Shown piece by piece: positions 1-8,357 of a stretch of 64,000 nt of DNA. The notes below the pieces were generated by a model. The model had not been told where the DNA came from, did no database searches, and saw nothing but the letters and a program-made list of their open reading frames with translations. A program made the translations under genes and the position numbers. Origin of the DNA: CALMEC01 sp963765105 (GTDB lineage Bacteria; Actinomycetota; Thermoleophilia; Miltoncostaeales; Miltoncostaeaceae); assembly GCA_963765105.1 (NCBI GenBank), contig CAVXUW010000004.1:744001-808000 (forward strand), given 5' to 3'. Within the stretch, counting starts at the first letter, position 1. Every line of letters begins with the position of its first letter.

Positions 1-748
1 CAATAAGGATGTCATGCATGTCGTTGGTCGGCGCGCCCTCGTCGATGGCAAGGGCCTCCTGCGGGGCGGCCGGGTTCGCAAACATCTGCAAACGCGCGAT
101 GAGAGTGTCCGCCGCTTGGGCGATGGCCTCGCGTGCGTCGATTGACCCGTTGGTCTCGATCTCGAGCGTGAGCTTGTCGTAGTCGGTGCGCTGCCCCACG
201 CGGGCGGCCCCAACCTCGTAGCGCACGCGACGCACCGGCGAGAACGCCGAGTCAACCGGGATGACGCCGATGGTGACGCCGGCACCCTTGTTCTGCTCGG
301 CCGGCACGTAACCGGTTCCGCGGGCAATGGTGAGCATCATCTCGAGTCGCGCGCCCTTGTTGAGGTTCGCGATCTCAAGCTCGGGGTTCAGCACCTCGAG
401 GTCGGCGGGGCAAACGATGTCGCCGGCGGTGACCACACCCGGGCCCTGCTTCACCAGCTCGACCTCGACCTCACCGATCTCACCATGAAGACGGCAAACA
501 AGGCCGCGCAGGTTGAGGATGATGTCGGTGACGTCCTCACGGACGCCGTCGATGGTGGAGAACTCGTGTTGCACGCCATCGATGCGAATGGAGGTGACGG
601 CGGCGCCCTCGAGCGAGGAGAGCAGCACTCGCCGCAGCGAGTTGCCGAAAGTGTGTCCAAAGCCACGGTCGAGCGGCTCGACCTCAAAGGTGCCGAGGAT
701 GGACGAGACCTCGGTGTAGGTCATGCGGGGTGCGTGAATATCAAGCAC
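1..748 (-). CDS. rpoA: RNA polymerase alpha subunit, 3' end cut by window edge
   Basis: The visible 249 codons hold the alpha N-terminal domain, which dimerises and scaffolds beta and beta' during polymerase assembly. Family landmarks seen are RGFGHTFGNSLRR, the helix used in assembly, and YEVGAARVGQRTDYDKL. The C-terminal DNA-binding domain lies beyond position 1. I chose GTG at 748-746, which gives the N-terminus VLDIHAPR expected for actinobacterial alpha, with GGGGGAAGAGG upstream; ATG at 724 is an alternative. It is the last gene seen of the ribosomal run, 126 nt after rpsD. Confidence 0.95.
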   Translation of the reverse strand, partial: MLDIHAPRMTYTEVSSILGTFEVEPLDRGFGHTFGNSLRRVLLSSLEGAAVTSIRIDGVQHEFSTIDGVREDVTDIILNLRGLVCRLHGEIGEVEVELVKQGPGVVTAGDIVCPADLEVLNPELEIANLNKGARLEMMLTIARGTGYVPAEQNKGAGVTIGVIPVDSAFSPVRRVRYEVGAARVGQRTDYDKLTLEIETNGSIDAREAIAQAADTLIARLQMFANPAAPQEALAIDEGAPTNDMHDILI

Positions 749-874
749 GTCTTTGCCTCTTCCCCCGGCCCCGTGGGCCGGATCATGTGAACGCGTGTGG
801 TGACAAGCCCTCCGCCTCGGTTCACCGCCCCCGCGTCAGGGACGACAAGCCATCGCTCGGGGCCGGGGTACCGC

Positions 875-1498
875 CTACTTCGAGTAAAGCTCAACAATCA
901 GTTGCTCGCGCACAGGGGTGTCGATGTCCGTCCGCTCCGGCATCTTCAGGATCGTGCCGGAGAGCTGGTCGTAGTCGGCCTGAAGCCACGGCGCAACCGA
1001 CGCGACGAGGTCGGTGGCGTTACGAACCGTCTGTTCCGCCGATGATTTCTGGTTCAGCGAGATAACGTCGGTGGGACGCACCTGGTAGCTGGGGATGTCG
1101 ACACGCTTGCCGTTGACCATGAAGTGTCCGTGGCTCACCAGTTGGCGGGCCTGACGGCGCGACGCGGCAAAACCGAGTCGGGTGACGACATTGTCGAGTC
1201 GCAGCTCCAACAGGCGCAGCAGGTTCTCGCCCGTGACGCCCGGCTGGCGGCTGGCCTTCGCGTAGTAGCGGCGAAACTGGGCTTCGAGCACGCCGTAGAA
1301 CCGGCGTGCCTTCTGCTTTTCGCGCAGCTGAAGGAGGTACTCGCTCTGCTTGGAGCGGCGACCCTGCCCGGCCTCACCCGGCGGGTAGGGGCGACGGTCG
1401 ATACCGCACTTGTCGGTGAAGCACCGCTCCCCTTTCAGGAAGAGCTTCTCACCTTCACGGCGGCACTGCTTGCATTGGGCATCACGATCACGAGCCAC
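875..1498 (-). CDS. rpsD: 30S ribosomal protein S4, zinc-binding form
   Basis: S4 is a primary 16S rRNA binder that starts 30S assembly. The 207-residue product has an N-terminal cysteine cluster at residues 9, 12, 26 and 31 (CKQC then CFTDKC), which marks the zinc form, followed by an S4 RNA-binding fold near residues 95-155 (LELRLDNVVTRLG, SHGHFMVNGKRV). The GTG start at 1498 is set by the start of the zinc motif; in-frame codons upstream encode nothing S4-like. It begins 17 nt after rpsK. Confidence 0.96.
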   Translation of the reverse strand: MARDRDAQCKQCRREGEKLFLKGERCFTDKCGIDRRPYPPGEAGQGRRSKQSEYLLQLREKQKARRFYGVLEAQFRRYYAKASRQPGVTGENLLRLLELRLDNVVTRLGFAASRRQARQLVSHGHFMVNGKRVDIPSYQVRPTDVISLNQKSSAEQTVRNATDLVASVAPWLQADYDQLSGTILKMPERTDIDTPVREQLIVELYSK

Positions 1499-1515
1499 AG
1501 ATAAACCTCGACGCT

Positions 1516-1914
1516 TTAGACGCGGCGCCGCTTGCGCGGGCGGCAACCATTGTGCGGAACAGGACTGACGTCGGTGACCGACGCCACTTCAAGCCCAGCG
1601 GCCTGAAGGGAACGAATGGCCGTCTCACGACCAGAGCCGGGGCCCTTGACGTAAACGTCGACCTTCTGGAGGCCGTGCTCCATGCCCTTGCGGGCGGCGG
1701 CATCGGCGGTGACCTGCGCGGCGAACGGCGTGGACTTACGCGAGCCCTTGAACCCGGCCGAGCCGGCCGTCTCCCAGGCAATGACGTTGCCTTCGCGGTC
1801 GGTCAGGGTGACGATCGTGTTGTTGAACGACGTCTTGATGTGGGCGTGGCCCACAGCGATATTCTTCTTGACGCGGCGGCGCGTACGCCCGCGTGTGGCC
1901 TTCTGGCGTGACAA
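1516..1914 (-). CDS. rpsK: 30S ribosomal protein S11
   Basis: S11 sits on the 30S platform near the mRNA exit and the S7 contact. The 132-residue product has the expected core (IAVGHAHIKTSFNNTIVT, WETAGSAGFKGSRKSTPF) and a basic C-terminus ending PHNGCRPRKRRRV. The start is a TTG at 1914, chosen because AGGAG lies 9 nt upstream and the N-terminus then matches the family length. It follows rpsM with a 16-nt gap. Confidence 0.95.
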   Translation of the reverse strand: MSRQKATRGRTRRRVKKNIAVGHAHIKTSFNNTIVTLTDREGNVIAWETAGSAGFKGSRKSTPFAAQVTADAAARKGMEHGLQKVDVYVKGPGSGRETAIRSLQAAGLEVASVTDVSPVPHNGCRPRKRRRV

Positions 1915-1930
1915 CTGACGAGTCTCCTGA

Positions 1931-2299
1931 CTACTTCTTGCGCTTGCCGACGGTCTTACGCGGGCCCTTGCGGGTACGCGCGTTTGTTTTGGTGCGCTGA
2001 CCCCGAACCGGGAGGCCACGACGATGACGGAAGCCGCGGTAGCAGCCGATCTCCGAAAGCCGCTTGACGTTGTTCGCGCGCTCACGGCGCAGATCGCCCT
2101 CCACCTCCAGATCCCGCTCGATCACCTCACGAAGACGGCTGACCTCTTCCTCGGTGAGGTCACGCACGTACGTGTTGGGGTTGAGTTCAACCTGCTGCAG
2201 CACCTTGTTCGCCGTAGCGCGCCCGATGCCGTAGATGTACGTGAGGCCAATCTCAACGCGCTTCTCGCGCGGAACGTTGACGCCTGCGATTCGTGCCAA
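1931..2299 (-). CDS. rpsM: 30S ribosomal protein S13
   Basis: S13 is in the 30S head and forms intersubunit bridges. The 122-residue product starts MARIAGVNVPREKRVEIGL, has the helix-two-turns-helix segment TYIYGIGRATANKVL, and ends in the lysine-rich tail TVGKRKK that reaches toward P-site tRNA. Length and sequence are ordinary. It lies between rpmJ and rpsK in the standard alpha-operon order. Confidence 0.97.
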   Translation of the reverse strand: MARIAGVNVPREKRVEIGLTYIYGIGRATANKVLQQVELNPNTYVRDLTEEEVSRLREVIERDLEVEGDLRRERANNVKRLSEIGCYRGFRHRRGLPVRGQRTKTNARTRKGPRKTVGKRKK

Positions 2300-2312
2300 A
2301 GCCGAAAGCCCC

Positions 2313-2426
2313 TTAGCCTTGAGTTTGCTTGTGACGAGGGTTCTGGCAAATGACCATGATCTTGCCGTGCCGCTTGATGACGCGGCACTTCTCGCACATG
2401 GGTTTGACTGAGGCGCGGACCTTCAC
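2313..2426 (-). CDS. rpmJ: 50S ribosomal protein L36, zinc form
   Basis: A 37-residue gene read directly from the minus strand. The product is VKVRASVKPMCEKCRVIKRH with a C-terminal CQNPRHKQTQG. The zinc ligands are Cys11, Cys14, Cys27 and His32, so this is the zinc-containing L36 rather than the zinc-free paralogue. The GTG at 2426 is the start, with GAGAGGAACC just upstream. It lies between infA and rpsM in the standard order. Confidence 0.93.
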   Translation of the reverse strand: MKVRASVKPMCEKCRVIKRHGKIMVICQNPRHKQTQG

Positions 2427-2436
2427 AGGGTTCCTC

Positions 2437-2658
2437 TCACTTGAAGCGGTAGGTAATGCGGCCGCGGGTCAGGTCGTATGGAGAAAGCTCCACCTTCACG
2501 CGGTCCCCGGGGAGGATTCGAATGTAGTGCTGGCGCATCTTCCCCGAGATGTGGGCAAGGACATCGTGGTCGTTGTCGAGTTTGACGCGGAACATGGTGT
2601 TCGGCAGGGCTTCGGTCACTTCGCCCTCAAGCTCGATCGCCTCTTCTTTCTGGCCCAC
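2437..2658 (-). CDS. infA: Translation initiation factor IF-1
   Basis: IF-1 binds the 30S A site during initiation. The product is a 73-residue OB-fold with the hallmarks VLAHISGKMRQHYIRILPGD and SPYDLTRGRITYRFK. I placed the start at GTG 2658 (VGQKEEAIELEG) because GAGAGGAG lies just upstream and the family is about 72 residues; the reading frame stays open for 13 more codons without homology. It precedes rpmJ by 10 nt. Confidence 0.95.
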   Translation of the reverse strand: MGQKEEAIELEGEVTEALPNTMFRVKLDNDHDVLAHISGKMRQHYIRILPGDRVKVELSPYDLTRGRITYRFK

Positions 2659-2745
2659 AAACTCCTCTCGGCCCCGCAGGGCGGAAACACACAGCACATC
2701 GCACGCGGGGTTCCGCGAGCGGCCATGGACTGTATCACGCCAACT

Positions 2746-3543
2746 TCACCTTTTCGTCAATATCCGGGGACCCGAATCGGTCACTGCCACGGTGTGCTCG
2801 GAATGGGCCGCCAGCGACCCGTCCGCCGTGCGAATTGTCCATCCGTCCGCGTCAAGGGTGACCTCATATCCCCCGACGTTGACCATCGGCTCGATGGCGA
2901 TCACAACACCCGCCTCGAGCACCGGCCCCGTGCCGGGGTCGCCGAAGTTCGGCACCTGCGGCTCTTCGTGCATCGATCGGCCGACGCCGTGACCAACGAG
3001 GGACCGCACCACCGAATAGCCGGCGGCCTCCACCTCGGTTTGAACAGCGTGACCGATATCGCCCACGTGCGCACCCACCCGCGCGGCCGCGATTCCCCGC
3101 TGCAGCGCCGTTTCGGTGACCGAAATGAGGTTCGCCGCCTCGGTGGAGATGGCGCCCACCGGAACGGTCATGGCCGAGTCGGCGACCCACCCGTCGAGGA
3201 TGAGGCCGCAGTCCACGGACAGGATGTCACCACTCGCCAACCGCTCGGGCGTGGGGATGCCGTGAACCACGACATCGTTCAACGACGAGCAGATGGAGCC
3301 GGGGAACGGCCCGGCCTTGGGGCCGCCCGGGTAGCCGAGAAACGCCGGGGTGGCGCCGAAACCGCGAATGACGTCTTCGGCGATGGTGTCGAGCTCGAGC
3401 AGAGAGACGCCCTCACGCACCTCGGCGCGCAGCCGATCGAGACACTCGGCCAGCGCAGCGCCGGCCGCGGCCATCGCATCAATCTCACCCGACGTCTTCG
3501 GGACCTGTCCGGTGCTGCCCCCGGTCTGACGGCGTTTCGACAT
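2746..3543 (-). CDS. map: Type I methionine aminopeptidase
   Basis: Removes the initiator methionine from nascent proteins in the cytosol. The 265-residue pita-bread protein shows all five dinuclear-metal ligands: Asp111 (SVDCGL), Asp122 (VADSAMT), His185 (GHGVGR), Glu218 (IAIEP) and Glu249 (HSEH), plus the substrate histidine in VVVHGIP. ATG at 3543 overlaps the adk stop as TGATG; GTG at 3546 is also possible. The order secY-adk-map-infA is the usual spc-operon end. Confidence 0.96.
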   Translation of the reverse strand: MSKRRQTGGSTGQVPKTSGEIDAMAAAGAALAECLDRLRAEVREGVSLLELDTIAEDVIRGFGATPAFLGYPGGPKAGPFPGSICSSLNDVVVHGIPTPERLASGDILSVDCGLILDGWVADSAMTVPVGAISTEAANLISVTETALQRGIAAARVGAHVGDIGHAVQTEVEAAGYSVVRSLVGHGVGRSMHEEPQVPNFGDPGTGPVLEAGVVIAIEPMVNVGGYEVTLDADGWTIRTADGSLAAHSEHTVAVTDSGPRILTKR

Positions 3544-4187
3544 CACGCGATGGCGTCGCGGACGCGCGCGTACACGTCGTCGAGGGCGCCAGTGCCGTCA
3601 ACCTCGGCCAGCACGGCGGCCGCGCGGTAGTAGTCGATCACCGGCGCGGTCTGTGAGGCGTAGGTCTCCAAGCGGGCCGCAACCGTCTCGGGTGTGTCGT
3701 CGGCGCGCTGGTACAGGTCACACGCGCCACCGGCAGCGGGGCAGGTGTCTGCCGGGTCGTACGGGTTCGACGTCTCGTGAAATGAGCGTCCGCAGTTTCG
3801 GCAGATCCAGCGTCCGCCGAGCCGGCGGGCAAGCTCGTCGTCCGGCACGATCAGCGACACAACCGTGTCAAGCGGTGCACCCAATTCGCCCAACATCGCG
3901 TCGAGGGCCTCGGCCTGGGCAACGGTTCGGGGAAAGCCGTCGAGCAGGAAGTCGTTGGCGGAGTCGGCAAGCGCGTCGCGAATCATGCCGATGACGACGG
4001 CGTCGGGAACGAGCTCACCGGCGTCCATGAAACGTTTGGCTTCTTGCCCCAGGGGAGTGGCGGCCGCCACTTGGGCGCGCAGCAGATCACCGGTGGCCAG
4101 GTGCACCAAGCTCAGGTCGGCCTTGAGCCGTTCTGCCTGGGTTCCCTTGCCCGCGCCGGGCGGGCCAAACAGCGCGAGCCGCGCTAT
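3543..4187 (-). CDS. adk: Adenylate kinase, apparent ATA start
   Basis: Interconverts ATP + AMP and 2 ADP. The 214-residue reading has a P-loop at residues 8-15 (GPPGAGKG), the AMP-binding segment ATGDLLR, DGFPRT, and a LID domain with four cysteines at 129, 132, 149 and 156 that suit a structural zinc. The frame holds no ATG, GTG or TTG before the P-loop. The only codon aligning with the usual MARL.LFGPPG start is ATA at 4187-4185, overlapping the secY TAG as ATAG. A TTG at 4109 would remove the P-loop. Either ATA is used or a base is wrong. Confidence 0.9.
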   Translation of the reverse strand: MARLALFGPPGAGKGTQAERLKADLSLVHLATGDLLRAQVAAATPLGQEAKRFMDAGELVPDAVVIGMIRDALADSANDFLLDGFPRTVAQAEALDAMLGELGAPLDTVVSLIVPDDELARRLGGRWICRNCGRSFHETSNPYDPADTCPAAGGACDLYQRADDTPETVAARLETYASQTAPVIDYYRAAAVLAEVDGTGALDDVYARVRDAIA

Positions 4188-5437
4188 TTGAGGAACCCTT
4201 CGTACTGACGCTGCATGAGCTGAGCCTCGAGCTGCCGCATGGTGTCGATGGCGACGCCCACGACGATGAGCAGCGAGGTGCCACCGATGGTGAAGTTGAC
4301 GTTCGGCAGGTACTTGAAGACGATGCTCGGCAGACTCGCGATGCCGGCGAGGTAGACCGCGCCAGGAAGTGTCAGACGCGTCATCACGCGGTCGAGGTAC
4401 ACCGCCGTCGGCCGTCCGGGACGCACGCCGGGGATGAAGCCGCCGTACTTCTTGAGGTTGTCGGCCTGGTCCACCGGGTTGAACTGCACCGCGGTGTAGA
4501 AGTACGTGAACAGGATGATGAGGATGGCCTGGAAGATGATGAAGAACCAGGAGTTGGTGCCCAGGAGCTCACCCACCTTGCGGAAGAACGAACCGCCGAT
4601 GAGGGTTGACATCAGCGACGGCAAGATCACGATGGATGCCGCGAAGATGACCGGGATCACACCCGCCATGTTCACGCGGAGAGGCATGTAGGTGGTGCCA
4701 CCCTGAGTCATACGCCGACCGACGACGCGCTTGGCGTACTGAATGGGGATACGCCGCTGACCCTCGTTGACGAACACCACACCGACGACCACGGCGAGCG
4801 ACAGCACGCCGATGATGATCTTGGTGACCGGCTCAAGGTCCCACCACAGACGCACGCCACGAGGGATGCTCGCCACGATGCTGGCGAAGATCATCAACGA
4901 GATTCCGTTGCCGATGCCGCGCTGGGTGATCATCTCGCCGAGCCACATCACCAGCACGGTGCCCGCGGTGAGTGAGATGACGATGAGGTAGAGACGCCCG
5001 AAGTTGAGGTTCTGCAGGGCGTCCTGTGACTTGAAGAACAGGACGTACGCAAGCGACTGCAGGAAGGCAAGCACGACGGTCAGGTAACGGGTGTACTGCG
5101 TGATCTTCCCGTAGCCGGCTTCCCCTTCTTTCGACAACTTCTCGAGAGACGGGATCACCACCGTCATGAGCTGGATGACGATGCTGGCGGTGATGTACGG
5201 CATGATCCCGAGCGCGAACACCGAGAAGCGCGTGAGCGCCCCGCCCGAGAAGAGATTCAGGAACTGAAGGACGTTCTCGGCACCCTGGCTGCTGACGATG
5301 TCACCGATACGGTCGGCTTCGACACCGGGAATCGGTACGAACGTTCCGAGGCGGTAGATCGCGAGCACTGCGAACGTGAAAAAGATCTTCTTGCGAAGCT
5401 CAGGCGACTTGAACGCATTCAGGATCGACTTGAGCAC
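4184..5437 (-). CDS. secY: Preprotein translocase channel subunit SecY
   Basis: Forms the Sec channel in the inner membrane with SecE (gene at 55.8 kb). The 417-residue product has about ten hydrophobic segments and family marks including GTFVPIPGV near residue 32, FALGIMPYITASIV (TM2), QRGIGNGISLMIFASI and the cytosolic loop NPVDQADNLKKYGGFIPGVRPG. GTG at 5437 starts the conventional N-terminus. It follows rplO by 9 nt and its stop overlaps the presumed adk start. Confidence 0.97.
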   Translation of the reverse strand: MLKSILNAFKSPELRKKIFFTFAVLAIYRLGTFVPIPGVEADRIGDIVSSQGAENVLQFLNLFSGGALTRFSVFALGIMPYITASIVIQLMTVVIPSLEKLSKEGEAGYGKITQYTRYLTVVLAFLQSLAYVLFFKSQDALQNLNFGRLYLIVISLTAGTVLVMWLGEMITQRGIGNGISLMIFASIVASIPRGVRLWWDLEPVTKIIIGVLSLAVVVGVVFVNEGQRRIPIQYAKRVVGRRMTQGGTTYMPLRVNMAGVIPVIFAASIVILPSLMSTLIGGSFFRKVGELLGTNSWFFIIFQAILIILFTYFYTAVQFNPVDQADNLKKYGGFIPGVRPGRPTAVYLDRVMTRLTLPGAVYLAGIASLPSIVFKYLPNVNFTIGGTSLLIVVGVAIDTMRQLEAQLMQRQYEGFLK

Positions 5438-5446
5438 AGGCCTCGC

Positions 5447-5986
5447 CTAGTCCGTGGCTTCGGCGGAACGACCCGCCGCAATGATCTCGACGGTACCGCC
5501 GGCCGCTTCGATCTTGACCCGCGCCTCGGCAGAGAACTTGTGAGCGCGCACCGTGAGCGCACGGTCGATCTCGCCCTTGGCGAGAATCTTGACCGGCCAC
5601 TTCCGGTTCTTGTTGCCCTTCACCAGCCCGCGGGCCTCAAGTACCGCGACATCGACCACAGTGCCGGCGTCAAACACGTCGAGGCTGCCGACGTTCACCG
5701 GGACGGTGTGGGTGCGAAACGGCCCGATGGGCATCGACTTCTTGTGGTTGGGGCCGCGCAGCTTACCCTTCTGCATGTGAATCGGCGTCTGGCCACCCTG
5801 GAAAGTCTCGATGGGGCCCATACCCGACCGCGCTCCCTGGCCCTTCTGTCCACGGCCAGAGGTCTTGCCCGTGCCGGATCCCGGTCCACGGCCAACGCGC
5901 TTACGATTTTTGCGTGATCCTGCCGGCGGGCGCAGATTCTCCAAGCGCACGTCGTGGGGATCGATCACTGGCGTTTCGTCACTCAT
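5447..5986 (-). CDS. rplO: 50S ribosomal protein L15
   Basis: L15 binds 23S rRNA late in 50S assembly. The 179-residue product has the basic glycine-rich extension KRVGRGPGSGTGKTSGRGQK and the core GGQTPIHMQKGKLRGPNHKK. A short acidic N-terminal lead of about 20 residues (MSDETPVIDPHDV) precedes the usual LENLRPPAGS start; it is longer than in Escherichia coli. Its ATG overlaps the rpmD stop as ATGA. Confidence 0.95.
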   Translation of the reverse strand: MSDETPVIDPHDVRLENLRPPAGSRKNRKRVGRGPGSGTGKTSGRGQKGQGARSGMGPIETFQGGQTPIHMQKGKLRGPNHKKSMPIGPFRTHTVPVNVGSLDVFDAGTVVDVAVLEARGLVKGNKNRKWPVKILAKGEIDRALTVRAHKFSAEARVKIEAAGGTVEIIAAGRSAEATD

Positions 5987-6162
5987 TCGTCGACCTTCTC
6001 AACCGAGATGAGGAATGCGACCTTGCGGAGGCGTCCATCGAGTTCGGGGGTTTCCTTGTGAACTTTGCTCCGGCCGATCTTGCCAAGGCCGAGCGCGCGG
6101 AGTGTGCCGCGATGCTCCTGCTTCGTTCCGATGGATGACCGGGTCTGCGTGACACGGATCAC
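5983..6162 (-). CDS. rpmD: 50S ribosomal protein L30
   Basis: A 59-residue gene read from the minus strand between rpsE and rplO. The product has the family pattern VTQTRSSIGTKQEHRGTLRA followed by LGLGKIGRSKVHKETPEL. The GTG start at 6162 overlaps the rpsE TGA (GTGA) and the TGA stop overlaps the rplO ATG, so the three genes are translationally coupled. Its place in the spc order agrees. Confidence 0.93.
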   Translation of the reverse strand: MIRVTQTRSSIGTKQEHRGTLRALGLGKIGRSKVHKETPELDGRLRKVAFLISVEKVDE

Positions 6163-6932
6163 GAGGCCTCCTCAGTGGCAGCCGGCTCGGCGGCGGCCGG
6201 CTCGTCCACGGCAGGAGCTTCGACAGTCTCGACCTCAGCGACAGGCTCGTCGGGCACGGGAGCAGCAACCGGCTCCTCTGCAGCGGCTGCGGACTCATCC
6301 ACGACGGCCTCCGGCTCGGGCGCAACGGGCGCATCCACGACGGGAGCGGCAACCGGCTCGGCGACGGCCACCGGCGCGTCCTCAGTAATGGTCTTGCTGC
6401 GGCGGTTGTCCGCCAAGCCCAACACCTGAGCGATCGTCTTGCCGCGACGCTCAGCGATGTCCTCCGGACGACGCAGGCCCTGGAGGGCGGCGACGGCTGC
6501 CGGGAGGAGGTTCACCGGGTTGCTGCTGCCGAGCGACTTGCTCAGAATGTCATTGATGCCGGCCAGCTCGAGCACGGCACGCACGGGGCCACCGGCGATG
6601 ACTCCGGTACCCGGCGACGCCGGCTTGAGGAACACGCGGCCCGCGCCATGGCGGCCGGTGACCTGGTGGGTGATGGTCGATCCGTGTTTGGGAACACGGA
6701 ACAGGTTCTTCTTGGCGTCCTCGATGGCTTTCTGGATGGCGAGCGGAACCTCACGCGCCTTGCCATGGCCCACACCGACGACATCGTTCATGTCGCCCAC
6801 GACCACGATGGCCGAGAACGAGAAGCGCCGACCGCCCTTGACGACTTTCGCGACACGGTTTACTTGCACGACTCGCTCGGAGAGCTCGAGGCCTCCGGCG
6901 TTGATTCGTTCTCTGCGCTGTGCCTCAGCCAA
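6159..6932 (-). CDS. rpsE: 30S ribosomal protein S5 with long acidic Ala/Pro/Glu tail
   Basis: S5 affects decoding accuracy and mRNA unwinding at the entry channel. Residues 1-170 are ordinary (RRFSFSAIVVVGD, GHGKAREVPLAIQKA, GTGVIAGGPVRAVLELAG). Residues 171-257 form a low-complexity tail of Ala, Pro, Val and Glu (PVAVAEPVAAPVVDAPVAPE and similar) that is about 90 residues longer than E. coli S5. The start is TTG at 6932 with GGTGA 9 nt upstream; an in-frame stop blocks any longer start. Confidence 0.95.
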   Translation of the reverse strand: MAEAQRRERINAGGLELSERVVQVNRVAKVVKGGRRFSFSAIVVVGDMNDVVGVGHGKAREVPLAIQKAIEDAKKNLFRVPKHGSTITHQVTGRHGAGRVFLKPASPGTGVIAGGPVRAVLELAGINDILSKSLGSSNPVNLLPAAVAALQGLRRPEDIAERRGKTIAQVLGLADNRRSKTITEDAPVAVAEPVAAPVVDAPVAPEPEAVVDESAAAAEEPVAAPVPDEPVAEVETVEAPAVDEPAAAEPAATEEAS

Positions 6933-6952
6933 CGGTTCGGTTCACCATTCCC

Positions 6953-7309
6953 TTAGAAGTCAAGGCCGCCCTCACGAGCGGCGTCCGCGAGTGCCTTGAC
7001 TCGACCATGGTAGAGGTATCCACCACGATCGAACACGACCTTGGTAACGCCAGCAGCCTTTGCCCGCTCCGCGACCAGCGCGCCGACGCGTGCCGATGCC
7101 TCGCCTTTCGACAGCCCACGCAGTTCCTTCTCGATGGAGCTGGCCGCCGCGAGGGTTGTGCCCGTGGCGTCATCGACGAGTTGCGCATAGATGCGTGCAT
7201 TGGAGCGAAAGACGGACAGGCGAGGACGTTCGGCGGCGCCGACGACCCGACCGCGAATACGACGACGACGACGCTCCCGTCCCGGAGTAGATGGCGCTAG
7301 ATGACTCAA
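6953..7309 (-). CDS. rplR: 50S ribosomal protein L18
   Basis: L18 binds 5S rRNA with L5 and delivers it to the 50S. The 118-residue product has the basic N-terminus GRERRRRRIRGRVVG, then ERPRLSVFRSNARIYAQLVD and a C-terminal FDRGGYLYHGRVKALADAAR. The start is TTG at 7309, the only start codon available, preceded by GGGGGTG. About 100 nt separate it from rplF, and that gap holds the repeat at 7364-7402. Confidence 0.93.
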   Translation of the reverse strand: MSHLAPSTPGRERRRRRIRGRVVGAAERPRLSVFRSNARIYAQLVDDATGTTLAAASSIEKELRGLSKGEASARVGALVAERAKAAGVTKVVFDRGGYLYHGRVKALADAAREGGLDF

Positions 7310-7363
7310 CGAACACCCCCGAACGCACAGCCGCGGTCAGCGTTTGAGCCGCCCGCAGGGTGG

Positions 7364-7402
7364 CGAATAGGCCGCCTAAGTGCCGTGTTGGATGCGGCGG
7401 AT
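7364..7402 (+). repeat. Copy A of a 37-39 bp intergenic element (rplF-rplR gap)
   Basis: The plus strand from CGAATAGGCCGCC through AAGTGCCGT to GCGGCG matches, with about five differences, the minus strand just before rplD (14630-14666). The segments CCGCC and GGCGG can pair. The copies lie in opposite orientation relative to transcription. Function is unknown; two copies were seen by eye. Confidence 0.6.
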
Positions 7403-7409
7403 AAGAAGC

Positions 7410-7943
7410 TCATGCGCGCTTACCAACCTTCCGGCGGACAACTTCGCCGTCGTACTTGATGCCCTTGCCCTTGTAGGGCTCTGGCGGCCGAACCTTGCGG
7501 ATGTCGGCGGCGACTTGGCCCACCAGTTCTTTGCTGATGCCCGTCACCACGATCTGCGTGGGTTGGGGGCATTCGAAGGCGATTCCGTCGGGCGGTGTCA
7601 TGACGACCGGGTGCGAGAACCCGGCGGCGATCTCGAGATCTTTGCCCTTGAGCTGCGCACGGTAGCCGACACCAACCATCTCCAAGCGCTTCACAAAGCC
7701 GTCGGTGACCCCTTCCACCATGTTTGCCACCAGTGAGCGCGAGAGACCATGGAGGGCCCGGTGAGGTGCCCGGTCGGTGGGGCGGCTGACGTTCAACACG
7801 CCGTCTTCCTGCACGACCCGGATCGGCTCGATGACCGTGTGTGACAGCTCGCCTTTCGGGCCTTTGACCGTCACGTGCTGGCCGCTGATGTCAACGGTGA
7901 CCCCGGAAGGAACCGGGATGGGTGCGCGTCCGATTCGGCTCAC
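7410..7943 (-). CDS. rplF: 50S ribosomal protein L6
   Basis: L6 sits at the base of the factor-binding stalk. The 177-residue product has two related alpha/beta halves and the C-terminal signature PEPYKGKGIKYDGEVVRRK. It starts SRIGRAPIPVPSGVTVDI and carries the expected VKGPKGELSHTV. GTG at 7943 shares one base with the rpsH TAG stop, so the pair is coupled. Confidence 0.96.
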   Translation of the reverse strand: MSRIGRAPIPVPSGVTVDISGQHVTVKGPKGELSHTVIEPIRVVQEDGVLNVSRPTDRAPHRALHGLSRSLVANMVEGVTDGFVKRLEMVGVGYRAQLKGKDLEIAAGFSHPVVMTPPDGIAFECPQPTQIVVTGISKELVGQVAADIRKVRPPEPYKGKGIKYDGEVVRRKVGKRA

Positions 7944-8338
7944 TACCAGACCTCACAGAGAATCTCGCCGCCGACGCCACGCTTGCGGGCTTCTTGGCCA
8001 GTGAGCAGGCCTTGCGAGGTGGAGACCACCGACACACCCATACCACCAAGAACCTTGGGGATGGACGTGCGGTCGACATAGACGCGTCGGCCGGGCTTGC
8101 TGATGCGGCGCAAACCGGAGATGACCTGACGTCGGCTCTTGTCGTACTTGAGCTTGACGGTGAGGGTGCGGTCTTTTCCTTCGCCCTCCTCGGACCAACC
8201 GAGGATGTAGCCCTCGGCTTCGAGGACTCTGGCGATCTCGGCTTTCAATTTGCTGGCGGGCATGTTGACGGTGTCATGAAGCGCCTGGTTGGCGTTTCGC
8301 AACCGGGTGAGCATGTCCGCGACAGGGTCGGTCATCAT
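7943..8338 (-). CDS. rpsH: 30S ribosomal protein S8
   Basis: S8 is a primary binder of the 16S central domain and in E. coli also represses the spc operon. The 131-residue product begins TDPVADMLTRLRNANQA, and ends in the signature TSQGLLTGQEARKRGVGGE. Two adjacent ATG codons (8338 and 8335) can both serve as start. It lies 19 nt after rpsN. Confidence 0.96.
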   Translation of the reverse strand: MMTDPVADMLTRLRNANQALHDTVNMPASKLKAEIARVLEAEGYILGWSEEGEGKDRTLTVKLKYDKSRRQVISGLRRISKPGRRVYVDRTSIPKVLGGMGVSVVSTSQGLLTGQEARKRGVGGEILCEVW

Positions 8339-8357
8339 AAGTTTTTCGCCCTACCCT

